Shown one piece after another: positions 8,125 to 16,587 of a stretch of 64,000 bases of DNA. How positions within the stretch are numbered: the stretch's first letter is position 1; each line of letters begins with the position of its first letter. The notes below the pieces were generated by a model. It did not search any database, was not told where the DNA came from, and worked only from the letters and a program-made list of their open reading frames with translations. The translations under genes were made by a program, and so were the position numbers. The DNA comes from JAPLJM01 sp963708515 (GTDB taxonomy: Bacteria; Desulfobacterota; Syntrophia; Syntrophales; Fen-1087). Where the stretch lies: NCBI GenBank assembly GCA_963708515.1, contig CAVPSX010000023.1, positions 62,001-126,000 on the forward strand. Direction: 5' to 3'.

Positions 8125-8739
8125 TTATAACAGACAGGGCTGATGATGAGATGATTTGAGGGTAAATGAAAGCCGGTGAATTTTGCATCGCCCGTAACGG
8201 TGAATGGCTTCCCGGTGCTCATCTGTGCCGTAACCTTTGTTTTTCAGGAAATTATACTGGGGAAACTGCCGGTGATAGATTTCCATAATTTGGTCACGCG
8301 AGACCTTGGCAATAATGGAAGCTGCGGCAATGGAAATGCTTTTCCTGTCTCCCGCGATGATGGTCTCTTGCGGCGCCCGGACGTCAATCCGGTTTCTCCC
8401 GTCGATGAGCAGATAATCCGGGACAGTCGAAAGGTCAAGGACAGCGTCACGCATGGCCATCAGCGTCGCCTGCAGAATATTGACATGGTCAATGACGGAC
8501 GCCTCCACGACCCCGAGCCCGACGGCAAGGGCATCCGTCTTGATCACCTCATAGAGGCGCCCCCTTTTTCCGGGTGTGAGCTGCTTCGAATCGTTGATTT
8601 CCGGATGCCTGTAATCCGGAGGCAGAATCACAGCGGCCGCCACGACCGGCCCTGCCAGCGGCCCCCTGCCGGCCTCGTCAATGCCGGCGATGATTCGATA
8701 GCCGCGTTGACGGGCATGACATTCGAACGCGTTCATCAT
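8125..8739 (-). CDS. rnhB: Ribonuclease HII
   Basis: The enzyme cuts the RNA strand of RNA-DNA hybrids and starts removal of single ribonucleotides from DNA. The 204-residue protein has the diagnostic GIDEAGRGPLAGPVVAAAV motif with the D-E catalytic pair near residue 20, the later acidic residue in LLIDG, and the ASIIAKVSRD block with the last catalytic aspartate. The C-terminus ends in KNKGYGTDEH and HRLSF as expected. Two adjacent ATGs (8739 and 8736) could serve as start. It lies between rplS and yraN in the translation operon. Confidence 0.96.
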   Translation of the reverse strand: MMNAFECHARQRGYRIIAGIDEAGRGPLAGPVVAAAVILPPDYRHPEINDSKQLTPGKRGRLYEVIKTDALAVGLGVVEASVIDHVNILQATLMAMRDAVLDLSTVPDYLLIDGRNRIDVRAPQETIIAGDRKSISIAAASIIAKVSRDQIMEIYHRQFPQYNFLKNKGYGTDEHREAIHRYGRCKIHRLSFTLKSSHHQPCLL

Positions 8740-8807
8740 CTCGAGGATTCCGGAAAGCCTGTAAGCCCTCTCCCCTCGCGGGGGGCAGCGAAAGACGCCG
8801 AATGTCG

Positions 8808-9155
8808 TTAAGATTTGCCCTTTTCGCGAATCCGCGCCTTCTTTCCCCTCAGGCCCCTGAGATAGTAGAGACGGGAACGACGGACCCTTCCGCGGGTAAC
8901 GATACTAATGCTGTCGATGACTGGTGAGTGGAGGGGAAAGGTTCTCTCCACGCCGATGCCGTAAGAAATTTTTCGAACCGTGAAGCTCGACCGGCAGTCG
9001 CCGTGCTTTTTACGGATGACAACGCCTTCAAAGGCCTGCAGTCGCTGCTTCTGTCCCTCGATAATCCGCACATTCACCCGGATCGTGTCTCCGGACTGGA
9101 AATCGGGAATATCCCCCCTCAACTGTTCCTTTTCAATGCTTTCAATGACATTCAT
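8808..9155 (-). CDS. rplS: 50S ribosomal protein L19
   Basis: L19 sits at the interface of the 50S and 30S subunits. The protein is 115 residues, the usual length, with the family stretch FQSGDTIRVNVRIIEG, the block RLQAFEGVVIRKK and the basic C-terminus LYYLRGLRGKKARI. ATG 9155 is preceded by AGGAGT at a good distance, which decides this start over an upstream in-frame codon at 9197. It follows trmD by 49 bp in the conserved rpsP-rimM-trmD-rplS order. Confidence 0.97.
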   Translation of the reverse strand: MNVIESIEKEQLRGDIPDFQSGDTIRVNVRIIEGQKQRLQAFEGVVIRKKHGDCRSSFTVRKISYGIGVERTFPLHSPVIDSISIVTRGRVRRSRLYYLRGLRGKKARIREKGKS

Positions 9156-9204
9156 AGCTAAAGACTCCTTTATCGATCCTCTATTCCATGCAATCATGGA
9201 CAGC

Positions 9205-9951
9205 CTATTCAGCGACTTTTAGAGGGCTTTTCAACTCCTCGATCATCGCCGGATCCTCTGCCGAGAGGTCGGCCTGTTTCAGTAAATCCGGCCGCCGGGC
9301 CAGGGTCCGCCGAAGGGATTCCCGGCGCCGCCATTTATCAATCTCCCGATGATGGCCCGTTATCAGCACATCCGGCACTTTCCAGTTTCTGTATTCTGCC
9401 GGGCGCGTGTATTGCGGATATTCCAGCAGCCCCATGGCGAACGAATCCGTCTGTGCGGACACCGCATTCCCCAGAACGCCCGGGATAAGCCTCGCGACGG
9501 CATCCACAACGATCATGGCCGGCAGCTCCCCGCCCGTCAGAACATAGTCCCCGATCGAAATTTCACGATCGACCAGATGCGCCCTGACGCGCTCGTCCAG
9601 GCCTTCATAATGTCCGCAGATCAGAACAATGCGCGGATTTGTTGCGAGCTCTTCTGCGATTTTCTGACAGAAAGTCTCCCCCTGCGGCGTCAGGAGAACG
9701 ACCAGTGCCTGGTCCCGCTCCGGCGCCACAGCCTGCAGGGCCCGGTCAATGGGCTCTACTTTCATGACCATACCGCCCCCGCCGCCATAGGGGGCGTCGT
9801 CCGTCATCCGGTGCTTGTCCTGCGCATAATGACGGATATCATGAACCTGTATTTCAATGAGGTTCTTTTCCTGTGCTTTTTTCAGGAGGCTGCACGCAAA
9901 GGCGGACACGAACATCCCGGGAAAAACGGAGAGGATATCAAACCGGATCAT
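9205..9951 (-). CDS. trmD: tRNA (guanine(37)-N1)-methyltransferase
   Basis: TrmD methylates G37 next to the anticodon, which prevents +1 frameshifting. The protein is 248 residues and shows the SPOUT-family trefoil-knot blocks: GGGGGMVMKVEP, CGHYEGLDERV and SIGDYVLTGGELPAM. I choose ATG 9951 (MIRFDILSVFP), which leaves a 4-bp gap after rimM. An in-frame codon at 9969 would overlap rimM. It sits in the conserved order between rimM and rplS. Confidence 0.97.
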   Translation of the reverse strand: MIRFDILSVFPGMFVSAFACSLLKKAQEKNLIEIQVHDIRHYAQDKHRMTDDAPYGGGGGMVMKVEPIDRALQAVAPERDQALVVLLTPQGETFCQKIAEELATNPRIVLICGHYEGLDERVRAHLVDREISIGDYVLTGGELPAMIVVDAVARLIPGVLGNAVSAQTDSFAMGLLEYPQYTRPAEYRNWKVPDVLITGHHREIDKWRRRESLRRTLARRPDLLKQADLSAEDPAMIEELKSPLKVAE

Positions 9952-9955
9952 GCCG

Positions 9956-10465
9956 TCAAAGTCCCTCAAGCAGTCTTACTACCATGACGCCGGCATGGAT
10001 ATCGATTTTCCGGATCACTTCCCCGACGGCCGGCAGCAGAATTTCCTCCTCATGGCCGGCACACACGTAAACATCATGGTTTTGACCGGGAACAATGGAC
10101 TTGATCCGGCCCAGGTGCTGACCCGTTTCCGTCGTAACCTGAAGCCCCAGAAGCTCGTGCCAGTAATATTCATCCTCCGGAAGCTTTTCCAGTTTTTCCG
10201 GGTCGATAAGAATCCGGCAGCCCGCAAGCCGCGCGGCGGCGTCTATGTCCTCAATTCCCTCAAGCTCCAGCAACAATGTTTTTCGCTCGACCTGCAGGGT
10301 TTTGATCCGGAAACGCACGGCCGGCTCTTTTGACCTTCTGATAAAAACTTCATCCAGCCGATGCGTGGAGCCTTTTGAGACCAGATAAGACTTCGCCTTG
10401 ATCCGTCCCTTCAGGCCATGGGGTCTGACGACTTCCCCAATCTCCAGGAGATCGTCTTTTCCCAT
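9956..10465 (-). CDS. rimM: Ribosome maturation factor RimM
   Basis: RimM assists 30S subunit maturation and binds ribosomal protein S19. The 169-residue protein opens with the family motif EIGEVVRPHGLKGRIKAK and has the PRC-barrel domain from about residue 95 (YYWHELLGLQV, GRIKSIVPGQNHDVYVC, LLPAV). It starts five bases after khpA stops and ends four bases before trmD, which points to one transcript with rpsP and khpA. Confidence 0.95.
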   Translation of the reverse strand: MGKDDLLEIGEVVRPHGLKGRIKAKSYLVSKGSTHRLDEVFIRRSKEPAVRFRIKTLQVERKTLLLELEGIEDIDAAARLAGCRILIDPEKLEKLPEDEYYWHELLGLQVTTETGQHLGRIKSIVPGQNHDVYVCAGHEEEILLPAVGEVIRKIDIHAGVMVVRLLEGL

Positions 10466-10470
10466 TGCTT

Positions 10471-10701
10471 CTACTCTATAATCTCCATCACCGTTCTTTT
10501 ACGAATCTTCGTCGAGGCTGCACTCAAAATGGTTCTCATGGCCTTTGCCGTCCGTCCCTGTTTGCCGATCACTTTCCCCAGATCCTCCTTGGCCACCCTG
10601 AGTTCGATCACGGATGTCTGTTCGCCGGCCACCTCAGAGACTTCCACCTGTTCGGGATGATCCACCAACGCCTGAGCCATAAACTTGATCAAGTCTTTCA
10701 T
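10471..10701 (-). CDS. khpA: KH domain RNA-binding protein KhpA
   Basis: This is a 76-residue single KH-domain RNA-binding protein. The signature GKVIGKQGRTAKAMR holds the G-x-x-G loop (GKQG). ATG 10701 is preceded by GGAGG at eight bases, so this start is preferred over an in-frame codon at 10716. Its place between rpsP and rimM is the conserved position for this gene. In other bacteria it works with KhpB in mRNA binding, but no partner gene is seen here. Confidence 0.93.
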   Translation of the reverse strand: MKDLIKFMAQALVDHPEQVEVSEVAGEQTSVIELRVAKEDLGKVIGKQGRTAKAMRTILSAASTKIRKRTVMEIIE

Positions 10702-10785
10702 CGTCACAACCTCCAAAATTCTTCATCAATGAACGCCAGACCCATTCTGAGATTGTTTCCCGTTGTTAACCGTAAGCGGTTATGA

Positions 10786-11037
10786 CTATGCGGGGACGGC
10801 AATACCCTTCTTTATCAAGAGTTTGGATACGGTCAGGGTCGGCTTCGCACCCTTGGCCAGCCAGCCTTTTACGAGGTCTTCCTTCAGTGTCACTTCGGGC
10901 GGATCTTTTTTCGGATCATAATTTCCCAATATCTCCAGAAATTTCCCGTCTCTTGGCGATGCCGAGTCTGCAGCAACGATCCGGTATACGGGCCTGCCTT
11001 TTGCCCCCATGCGTGTCAGTCTGATTTTTACGGCCAT
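10786..11037 (-). CDS. rpsP: 30S ribosomal protein S16
   Basis: S16 is an assembly protein of the 30S subunit. The 83-residue protein starts MAVKIRLTRMGAKGRPVYRI, the family N-terminus, and contains ADSASPRDGKFLEILGNYDP. AGGAGG lies upstream of the ATG. A small inverted repeat (TAACCG-CTTA-CGGTTA) lies just past the stop, before khpA. Confidence 0.97.
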   Translation of the reverse strand: MAVKIRLTRMGAKGRPVYRIVAADSASPRDGKFLEILGNYDPKKDPPEVTLKEDLVKGWLAKGAKPTLTVSKLLIKKGIAVPA

Positions 11038-11115
11038 CCTGATTTATATAACCTCCTGAAAAAATGGATCCCTTATGATCCGGATAGATCGAAGGGTCTG
11101 CTTATCATACTTTTT

Positions 11116-12456
11116 TTATGATGAAAAGGGGAAATTTCCTCTTTTTAAGGCCTTCATGCCCCCGCCGGACGTCATTTTTTTCATCATTTTCCGCATGTCG
11201 ATATAATTTTTCAGCACACGGTTGACATCCTGAACCTCCACGCCGCTGCCCCTGGCGATACGCTTGCGCCGCTGGCCGTCAATGAGCAGATAATTCATGC
11301 GTTCCTTGCGGGTCATGGAATCGATGATTGCGGCAACCTTCACGAGTTCTCCTTCGTCGGGCGTCAGATTCTTCAGTGCCTTTATCTTGCCGAAGCCGGG
11401 GATCATCCCGATGATATCCTGCAGGGAGCCCATTTTCTTGATCTGCTTGAGCTGGTTCCGGAAATCCTCGAGCGTAAATTCATTTTTCCGGAACTTTTTT
11501 TCGAGTTCCCGTGCCTCTTTTTCATCCACCGTGGCCTGCGCCTTTTCCACCAGGCTCAGAATATCGCCCATGCCGAGGATGCGCGAGGCCATGCGGTCGG
11601 GGTGAAACACCTCCAGGGCATCTATTTTTTCGCCCACCCCGACGAACTTGATCGGTTTGCCCATAACGGCCTTGAGCGACAGGGCCGCGCCGCCCCGGGC
11701 ATCTCCATCCATCTTGGTCATGATCACGCCGTCGATCCCGAGCCGTTCGTCAAATCGCGCTGCGACGTTCACCGCATCCTGACCGGTCATGGCATCCGCC
11801 ACAAACAGGATTTCCGCCGGCTGGATCATCTCCTTGATGCGCTGGAGCTCGTCCATCATTTCCATATCGATCGCCAGACGGCCGGCCGTATCGACCAGGA
11901 TGACTTCATAGCCGTTGCGGCGGGCCTCATCGACCGCCTGCGTGCAGATGTTGACAGGATCGCTCATTCCCGCAGCATCGAAGACACCGGCGCCGATCTG
12001 CCTGCCGAGGACATTCAGCTGTTGCATGGCCGCGGGACGATAGACATCGGCGGAAACGAGATACACTTTTTTATGGAGTCCGGCCACATGCCGCGCCAGT
12101 TTGACGGCCGTCGTCGTCTTGCCGCACCCCTGAAGGCCCACCAGCATGATGGGTGCAGGGATCCGGCTGCCGAACCGCAATTGTGAACTGACGCCGCCCA
12201 TGAGCTCCACGAGCCGTTCGTGGACGATTTTCACGACCTGCTGGCCCGGCGTGATGCTTTCCAGAACCTCCTGCCCTACGGATCGGACACGCACATCCTC
12301 GATGAAGTTCTTGACCACCTTGAAATTCACATCCGCCTCAAGCAGGGCCATCCGGATTTCACGCAGCGCCCCCTGAATGTTGTCTTCATCGAGACGGCCG
12401 CGACCCTTCAATCTCTTGAAAATACCGTCTAATTTCTCTGTCAGGCTTTCAAACAT
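11116..12456 (-). CDS. ffh: Signal recognition particle protein Ffh (SRP54)
   Basis: Ffh is the GTPase of the signal recognition particle and brings nascent membrane proteins to FtsY. The 446-residue protein has the N domain (1-85), the G domain with P-loop GLQGCGKTTTAVKLA, DTAGRLAIDMEMM (G3) and TKMDGDARGGAALS (G4), and a methionine-rich M domain after residue 300 with RKERMNYLLIDGQRRKRIARGSG. It lies 79 bp upstream of rpsP, a usual arrangement. Confidence 0.97.
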   Translation of the reverse strand: MFESLTEKLDGIFKRLKGRGRLDEDNIQGALREIRMALLEADVNFKVVKNFIEDVRVRSVGQEVLESITPGQQVVKIVHERLVELMGGVSSQLRFGSRIPAPIMLVGLQGCGKTTTAVKLARHVAGLHKKVYLVSADVYRPAAMQQLNVLGRQIGAGVFDAAGMSDPVNICTQAVDEARRNGYEVILVDTAGRLAIDMEMMDELQRIKEMIQPAEILFVADAMTGQDAVNVAARFDERLGIDGVIMTKMDGDARGGAALSLKAVMGKPIKFVGVGEKIDALEVFHPDRMASRILGMGDILSLVEKAQATVDEKEARELEKKFRKNEFTLEDFRNQLKQIKKMGSLQDIIGMIPGFGKIKALKNLTPDEGELVKVAAIIDSMTRKERMNYLLIDGQRRKRIARGSGVEVQDVNRVLKNYIDMRKMMKKMTSGGGMKALKRGNFPFSS

Positions 12457-12494
12457 GATGAACTCTCATCAATAAAGAATAATGATCCCATCCT

Positions 12495-13286
12495 CTAATT
12501 CCCGGTTGACTCCATAGAGCGGATGACACAGCTTAAGCCCCTGGTGTTTCTCGACAACGCGTCAACCGCCGCTTGCGCCTCCGGCCGGCTGGAAAATTCC
12601 CCCATCACGACGCGGAACCATTTCCCTTTATCCGGCAGCTCCGTCGCTTCCGTTCGCGCCGGATAGCCCATGGCGGCAATTTTCTTGACGAGGGCCTCGG
12701 CCTTGCTTTTTTCCTGATAGGACACGACCTGGACCATAAATTTCCCCTGCACCGCAGGTTTATCCTTTACCGGCGGCGCTTCCTGGACCGCCGGGACCGG
12801 CCCTGCGGATCTCGGCTCAATCGGCCGCGTCGCTTCCGGCGGCGGAGATTTTTCCTTAACCGCCTCTTCCGGCGCTTTCTGCAAATTGATGCCGTCCGGC
12901 GCCGCGCCTTTCTGATCCGCCTTCCGCTTGCCCAGCCTTTCATAAAAGGTCAGATCCATCTCCGGTTCCGGTTTTTCCTGCTTCAGATCCTCCCGCATGG
13001 CCGCAGCCGGCGCTGCTGCGTCCCGTGACAGGCGGCTGACTAATATCTTGATCCGGTCCGGGAGATAACGGGCCATCTTTTCCGGATAGGTATCGATGTC
13101 TTTGCCCACCGTCACACCCAGCAAAAAGACGCCAAAAAGCAGGCCGGACATGCCCAGGATAAAAAGGATCAATCCGATCCGCCCCAGTTTCAGTTCAAAT
13201 CTGCGGGTATTCTTGGTCATCATAGGAGTTTCCGGCACATCCTCCGCCTGTTCCGGTTTGAAAAATAGACGGCCGATAAACGACAA
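12495..13286 (-). CDS. SPOR domain-containing inner-membrane protein
   Basis: The protein is 263 residues. A short cytoplasmic N-terminus leads to one membrane helix at about residues 35-60 (IGLILFILGMSGLLFGVFLL), then a long proline/lysine-rich periplasmic linker and a C-terminal SPOR domain (about 180-255, FMVQVVSYQEKSKAEALVKK). SPOR domains bind denuded peptidoglycan glycan strands at division sites, so a cell-wall or division role is likely by inference. The gene follows argS by six bases, a pairing common in this bacterial group. Confidence 0.88.
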   Translation of the reverse strand: MSFIGRLFFKPEQAEDVPETPMMTKNTRRFELKLGRIGLILFILGMSGLLFGVFLLGVTVGKDIDTYPEKMARYLPDRIKILVSRLSRDAAAPAAAMREDLKQEKPEPEMDLTFYERLGKRKADQKGAAPDGINLQKAPEEAVKEKSPPPEATRPIEPRSAGPVPAVQEAPPVKDKPAVQGKFMVQVVSYQEKSKAEALVKKIAAMGYPARTEATELPDKGKWFRVVMGEFSSRPEAQAAVDALSRNTRGLSCVIRSMESTGN

Positions 13287-13292
13287 CGGACG

Positions 13293-14959
13293 CTACATGC
13301 GCTCCGGTGTCGACACGCCCAGCAAATTCAAAGCATTCTGCAACACGATCCGCACGGATTCCACCAGATACAGCCTGGCCTCGCTGATGGCCTGATCTTC
13401 AGAGAGGACCTTGTTTTTGTTATAGTAACTGTGAAGCAGGGCGGCCAGATCATTCAAATAAAAGGTCAGGCGGTGCGGCTCCAGGGCCTTGACGGCCCCT
13501 TCCATCACTTCGGGAAAACGCGTGACAGCCTTGATCAGGTCGATCTCTTCGGAAAGCTTCAACCGGCTCAAGGCGGCTTCCCCGTCGGCCGGCGCACGGT
13601 AGCCGCGTTCCTGAGCCATTCTCAGGATGCTGCAGATGCGTGCATGGGCGTACTGGACATAATAGACCGGATTTTCATTCGATTGCTTTTTTGCGAGCTC
13701 CAGATCAAAGTCCAGATGGCTGTCCGAGCGGCGCATCATGAAGTTATACCGCGCCGCGTCGCGCCCCACTTCATCGACCACCTCCCGCAGCGTGACAAAC
13801 TCGCCGGAACGGGTGGACATGGCCACGGGCTTGCCGTCCCTCAGCAGGCTGACCAGTTGCACGAGAACGATCTGCAAGTCCTCCGGTGAGCGCCCCAGAG
13901 CCTGGATCCCCGCGTAAAGCCGAGGGATATAACCGTGATGATCGGCACCCCACACATCGATCACGCGATCGAACCCCCGTTGATACTTGTTCCGATGATA
14001 GGCAATATCGGCCGCAAAATAGGTGGGCTCCCCGTTCTGGCGCACCACCACGCGGTCCTTGTCGTCGCCGAAGGCCGTTGTTTTGAACCAGAGGGTTTCT
14101 CCCTCGCGATAAACAAACCCCTTTTCCTGCAGTTCGGCCAGAAGCCGGCCGACGCCGTTGTCCCGGTAGAGGTCCCGTTCGCTGAAATAGCAGTCGAAGG
14201 CCACGCCGAAGGCCTGCAAATCCTCTTTGATGCCCTCCAGAATCGCCCCGGCGGCGTAATCGGTAAACGCGGGAATGACCGCTTCCTCATCGCTCGCCAG
14301 CCAGGCGCCGCCGTCTCCTGGCGATCACCCGTGCCGCCAGATCTTTCATATAATCGCCTCGGTAGCAGCCATCGGGAAATTCCACAGGCTGACCCATCTG
14401 CTCCCGATACCGACACCACAGAGACCGGCCGAGGTTGTGCATCTGGTTGCCGGCGTCGTTGATGTAGTATTCCCGGGAAACGGCATACCCCGCCGCCGCC
14501 AGGAGATTGGCCATGACATCCCCCACCACGGCGCCGCGGGCATGGCCGATATGCAGAGGACCCGTCGGATTGGCGCTGACGAATTCCACCTGCACGGTCT
14601 TCCCCCGGCCGACATCCATCCTGCCGTAGCGTTCCCGCCGGGCATGCACGGCCGTCAGCTCCCTGACCCAGGCCTCGGCCCGGACAGAGAAATTCATGAA
14701 GCCGGGCCCGGCGATCTCGACGCGTTCCAGGATCCCCTCGGTATCAGCGATGGCTTCCGACAGCATCCCGGCAAGCAGTCTGGGGTTCTTTTTCTCCCGG
14801 GATGCCAGAATCATGGCGAGGTTCGTGGCGTAATCGCCATGCGCCGGGTCCTTCGTCAATTCCACTTCAATGGCCGGCGTCGTCCGCCGCCGTCAGCAGG
14901 CCCTGCCGGCGGCAGGCGTCCAGAGCCTGCTCCAGTATGGCAACAATCCTGTTTTTCAT
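13293..14959 (-). CDS. argS: Arginyl-tRNA synthetase, two frameshifts
   Basis: This enzyme charges tRNA-Arg. Three reading frames carry its parts in order: the start MKNRIVAILEQALDACRRQG (14959 to about 14880), the middle with the class I HIGH motif in ANPTGPLHIGHARGAVVGD (to about 14316), and the C-terminal half with DYAAGAILEG, WGADHHGYIPR and the DALR-type anticodon domain. Each junction fits one extra base, near 14876 and near 14316. Removing two bases gives 1665 nt and 554 residues, the normal size. ArgS is essential and no second copy is seen, so sequence error is likelier than gene loss. Confidence 0.9.
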
Positions 14960-14988
14960 CGGTTATGCAAAGCGCTCATAATAAAAAA

Positions 14989-15026
14989 TGACAAGTGACG
15001 ATGAACCAGTCACCGATCACTTGTCA
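14989..15026 (-). terminator. Rho-independent terminator overlapping a stop codon
   Basis: A perfect 10-bp inverted repeat TGACAAGTGA/TCACTTGTCA with an 18-base loop is followed on the minus strand by TTTTTTATT. The first three bases of the hairpin are the TGA stop of the 67-residue gene. It separates that gene from argS. Confidence 0.8.
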
Positions 15027-15227
15027 CACTTTTTCTCTCTTCAGGTCAAGAGTTACCGTTTTGTTCTTTTTCCGGAGCGCCTCGTCGATATCTCTGTCCT
15101 TGATGGCCAGATCCCTTGAATAATCGGGGCAGTGCACCTGGCCCGTCGCATCCGTACTCACACTGAATTTCTTCTGGCAGTTGGCCCGCCAGGCGCAGAT
15201 GGCACAATATTTCCGATTCGATCCCAT
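15024..15227 (-). CDS. Small four-cysteine protein
   Basis: This is a 67-residue protein of no named family that I can give with certainty. It has C-x2-C-x5-C near the N-terminus (YCAICAWRANC) and a fourth cysteine in HCPDYSRD, a pattern suited to zinc or an iron-sulfur site. The lysine-rich C-terminal half is charged. ATG 15227 has GGGAG upstream, and an in-frame ATG at 15251 is an alternative. Its stop lies inside a terminator hairpin, so it ends its transcript. Confidence 0.75.
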   Translation of the reverse strand: MGSNRKYCAICAWRANCQKKFSVSTDATGQVHCPDYSRDLAIKDRDIDEALRKKNKTVTLDLKREKV

Positions 15228-15304
15228 GTCCGCTCCCCCTCCCATTTGCAATGATATCTGAGATCGTCCGGCGCAAAGAGGCCTTCAGAATATCGCCGGC
15301 GACA

Positions 15305-16355
15305 CTATATGCAGATGAGCGTCATGTCAAGCAATTTTCCAGGTCCGCCGGCCTTGCCCAAGCAGAAGCCGGCAAGCGGTCTGCCTGCTTCAATCGAACG
15401 GACCGGTTGGGACCCGGAATCCGGGCCGGCGCCCGCCGGGGCGGAGGCAACGGCGGATTGTTCTATGGTTATATTAAATATCCGGGTTACCTTTGTTTGC
15501 TCCGTATCTTCAACGGCGGCCCCGAAACGGATGGTTCCCTTCTGATCCGGCTGGATGATCCAGTTAATTTTGCCGGAATTGGTGATCAATCGACATACCC
15601 GGAACAGTGGGGGCTTCCAGGCTGAAGGTGATGCTGTCGCTGTCCGGATGGCGACTGACAAGCTGGATCTCCAGGGTTTCCGAGCTTTCCTCGTCTGAGG
15701 CGGCACCTCGAGATCGAGCGTCGGGGGAATGCTGTGGACGGCCACGACGGGGCTTTCCACGGGAAAGCCTGCGCGTCGCCGTCATAGGGCGTGACGTTAC
15801 GGTGATGAGGTCTCTCTTTTTGAGTTCCAGTACCGAAAGGTCGAGCGTATCACCCTCTGCGTCCTCGACAATCCGGTCGTTGACCTTCCAGACGTAGGCA
15901 TAGGTGAGGCGGCTTGGATCGGGAGCTTCCGTCAGGACCTCGGCCTTGAGGGTGTCCGTTCGGGTGGGCTGGGGAGGTTCGAAGCGGATGGTCCGAATCG
16001 CCGGAAAGTCTTTCCTGTCATACCCGGAAAGTCCCGGTGGCTGGGCCGCCCTCTGCGGCGGCGCTTCCCTGCTCGCTGGGGAGAAAAAGATCAAAAGGAC
16101 GAGGACAACCAGCGCACAGGCGCCGCCCCCGATAATCAGAATCTCTTTTCGAGGAATCTTCCGCTTTGCCGCCGATGGGTCCGCAACCTTCTTTGCTTCC
16201 GCGGCCGACTGCAGAGCCTTGAGCTTTTCCAATGATTTGGCGGCAGCCTTTTTCGCCGCCGCTTGCGATTTCGGAACTCCGGGCTTTCCTGCTGATGCGG
16301 TGGCAGCGTACTTCACCGCCGCCGATTTCGGACTTTTTCCCCGTTTCTTTGACAA
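15305..16355 (-). CDS. Single-pass membrane protein of unknown function, frameshifted
   Basis: I do not recognise this family. The start is TTG (16355-16353) with AGGG about ten bases upstream. The N-terminal 70 residues are rich in lysine and alanine. One membrane helix follows (ILIIGGGACALVVLVLLIFF, about residues 72-91), then a periplasmic part containing Ig-like strand patterns (TLKAEVLTEAPDP, YAYVWKVNDRIV). After about residue 180 the coding sense jumps between frames at roughly 15785, 15705 and 15600, reaching a stop at 15305. The pieces SETLEIQLVSRHP and GKINWIIQPDQKGTIRF read as one protein. It sits between pilY1 and the four-cysteine gene, so a pilus link is possible but unproven. 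Confidence 0.6.
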
Positions 16356-16453
16356 ATTTCGTAACCCTGTCTGGACTGCCGTCCCAATTCAGGCCTGCTT
16401 TAAGTTGTCATTATTGATGGACTTTTACAATGTACCACAAACTGTCCCGATTC

Positions 16454-16587
16454 GACGGATTCAGAAAAAGCTCCGCAGGCAAGGCACGCAAGCCCCCTCC
16501 CCGAGGAAAGCGGCATATCTGCCAGTATGCCGCTTTGACAAAGGACGCCGCGCAACTTGAGCATTCGGACTTCTTATGAAGCCGTCA
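16454..16587. repeat. Family B element, copy 1
   Basis: This is a 134-bp element with terminal inverted repeats, GACGGATTCAGAAAAAGC on the left and GGACTTCTTATGAAGCCGTC on the right. It shares its ends and the CTCCGCAGGCAAGG block with the copy at 57620-57745. The right end abuts the pilY1 stop codon (16588-16590). Confidence 0.8.
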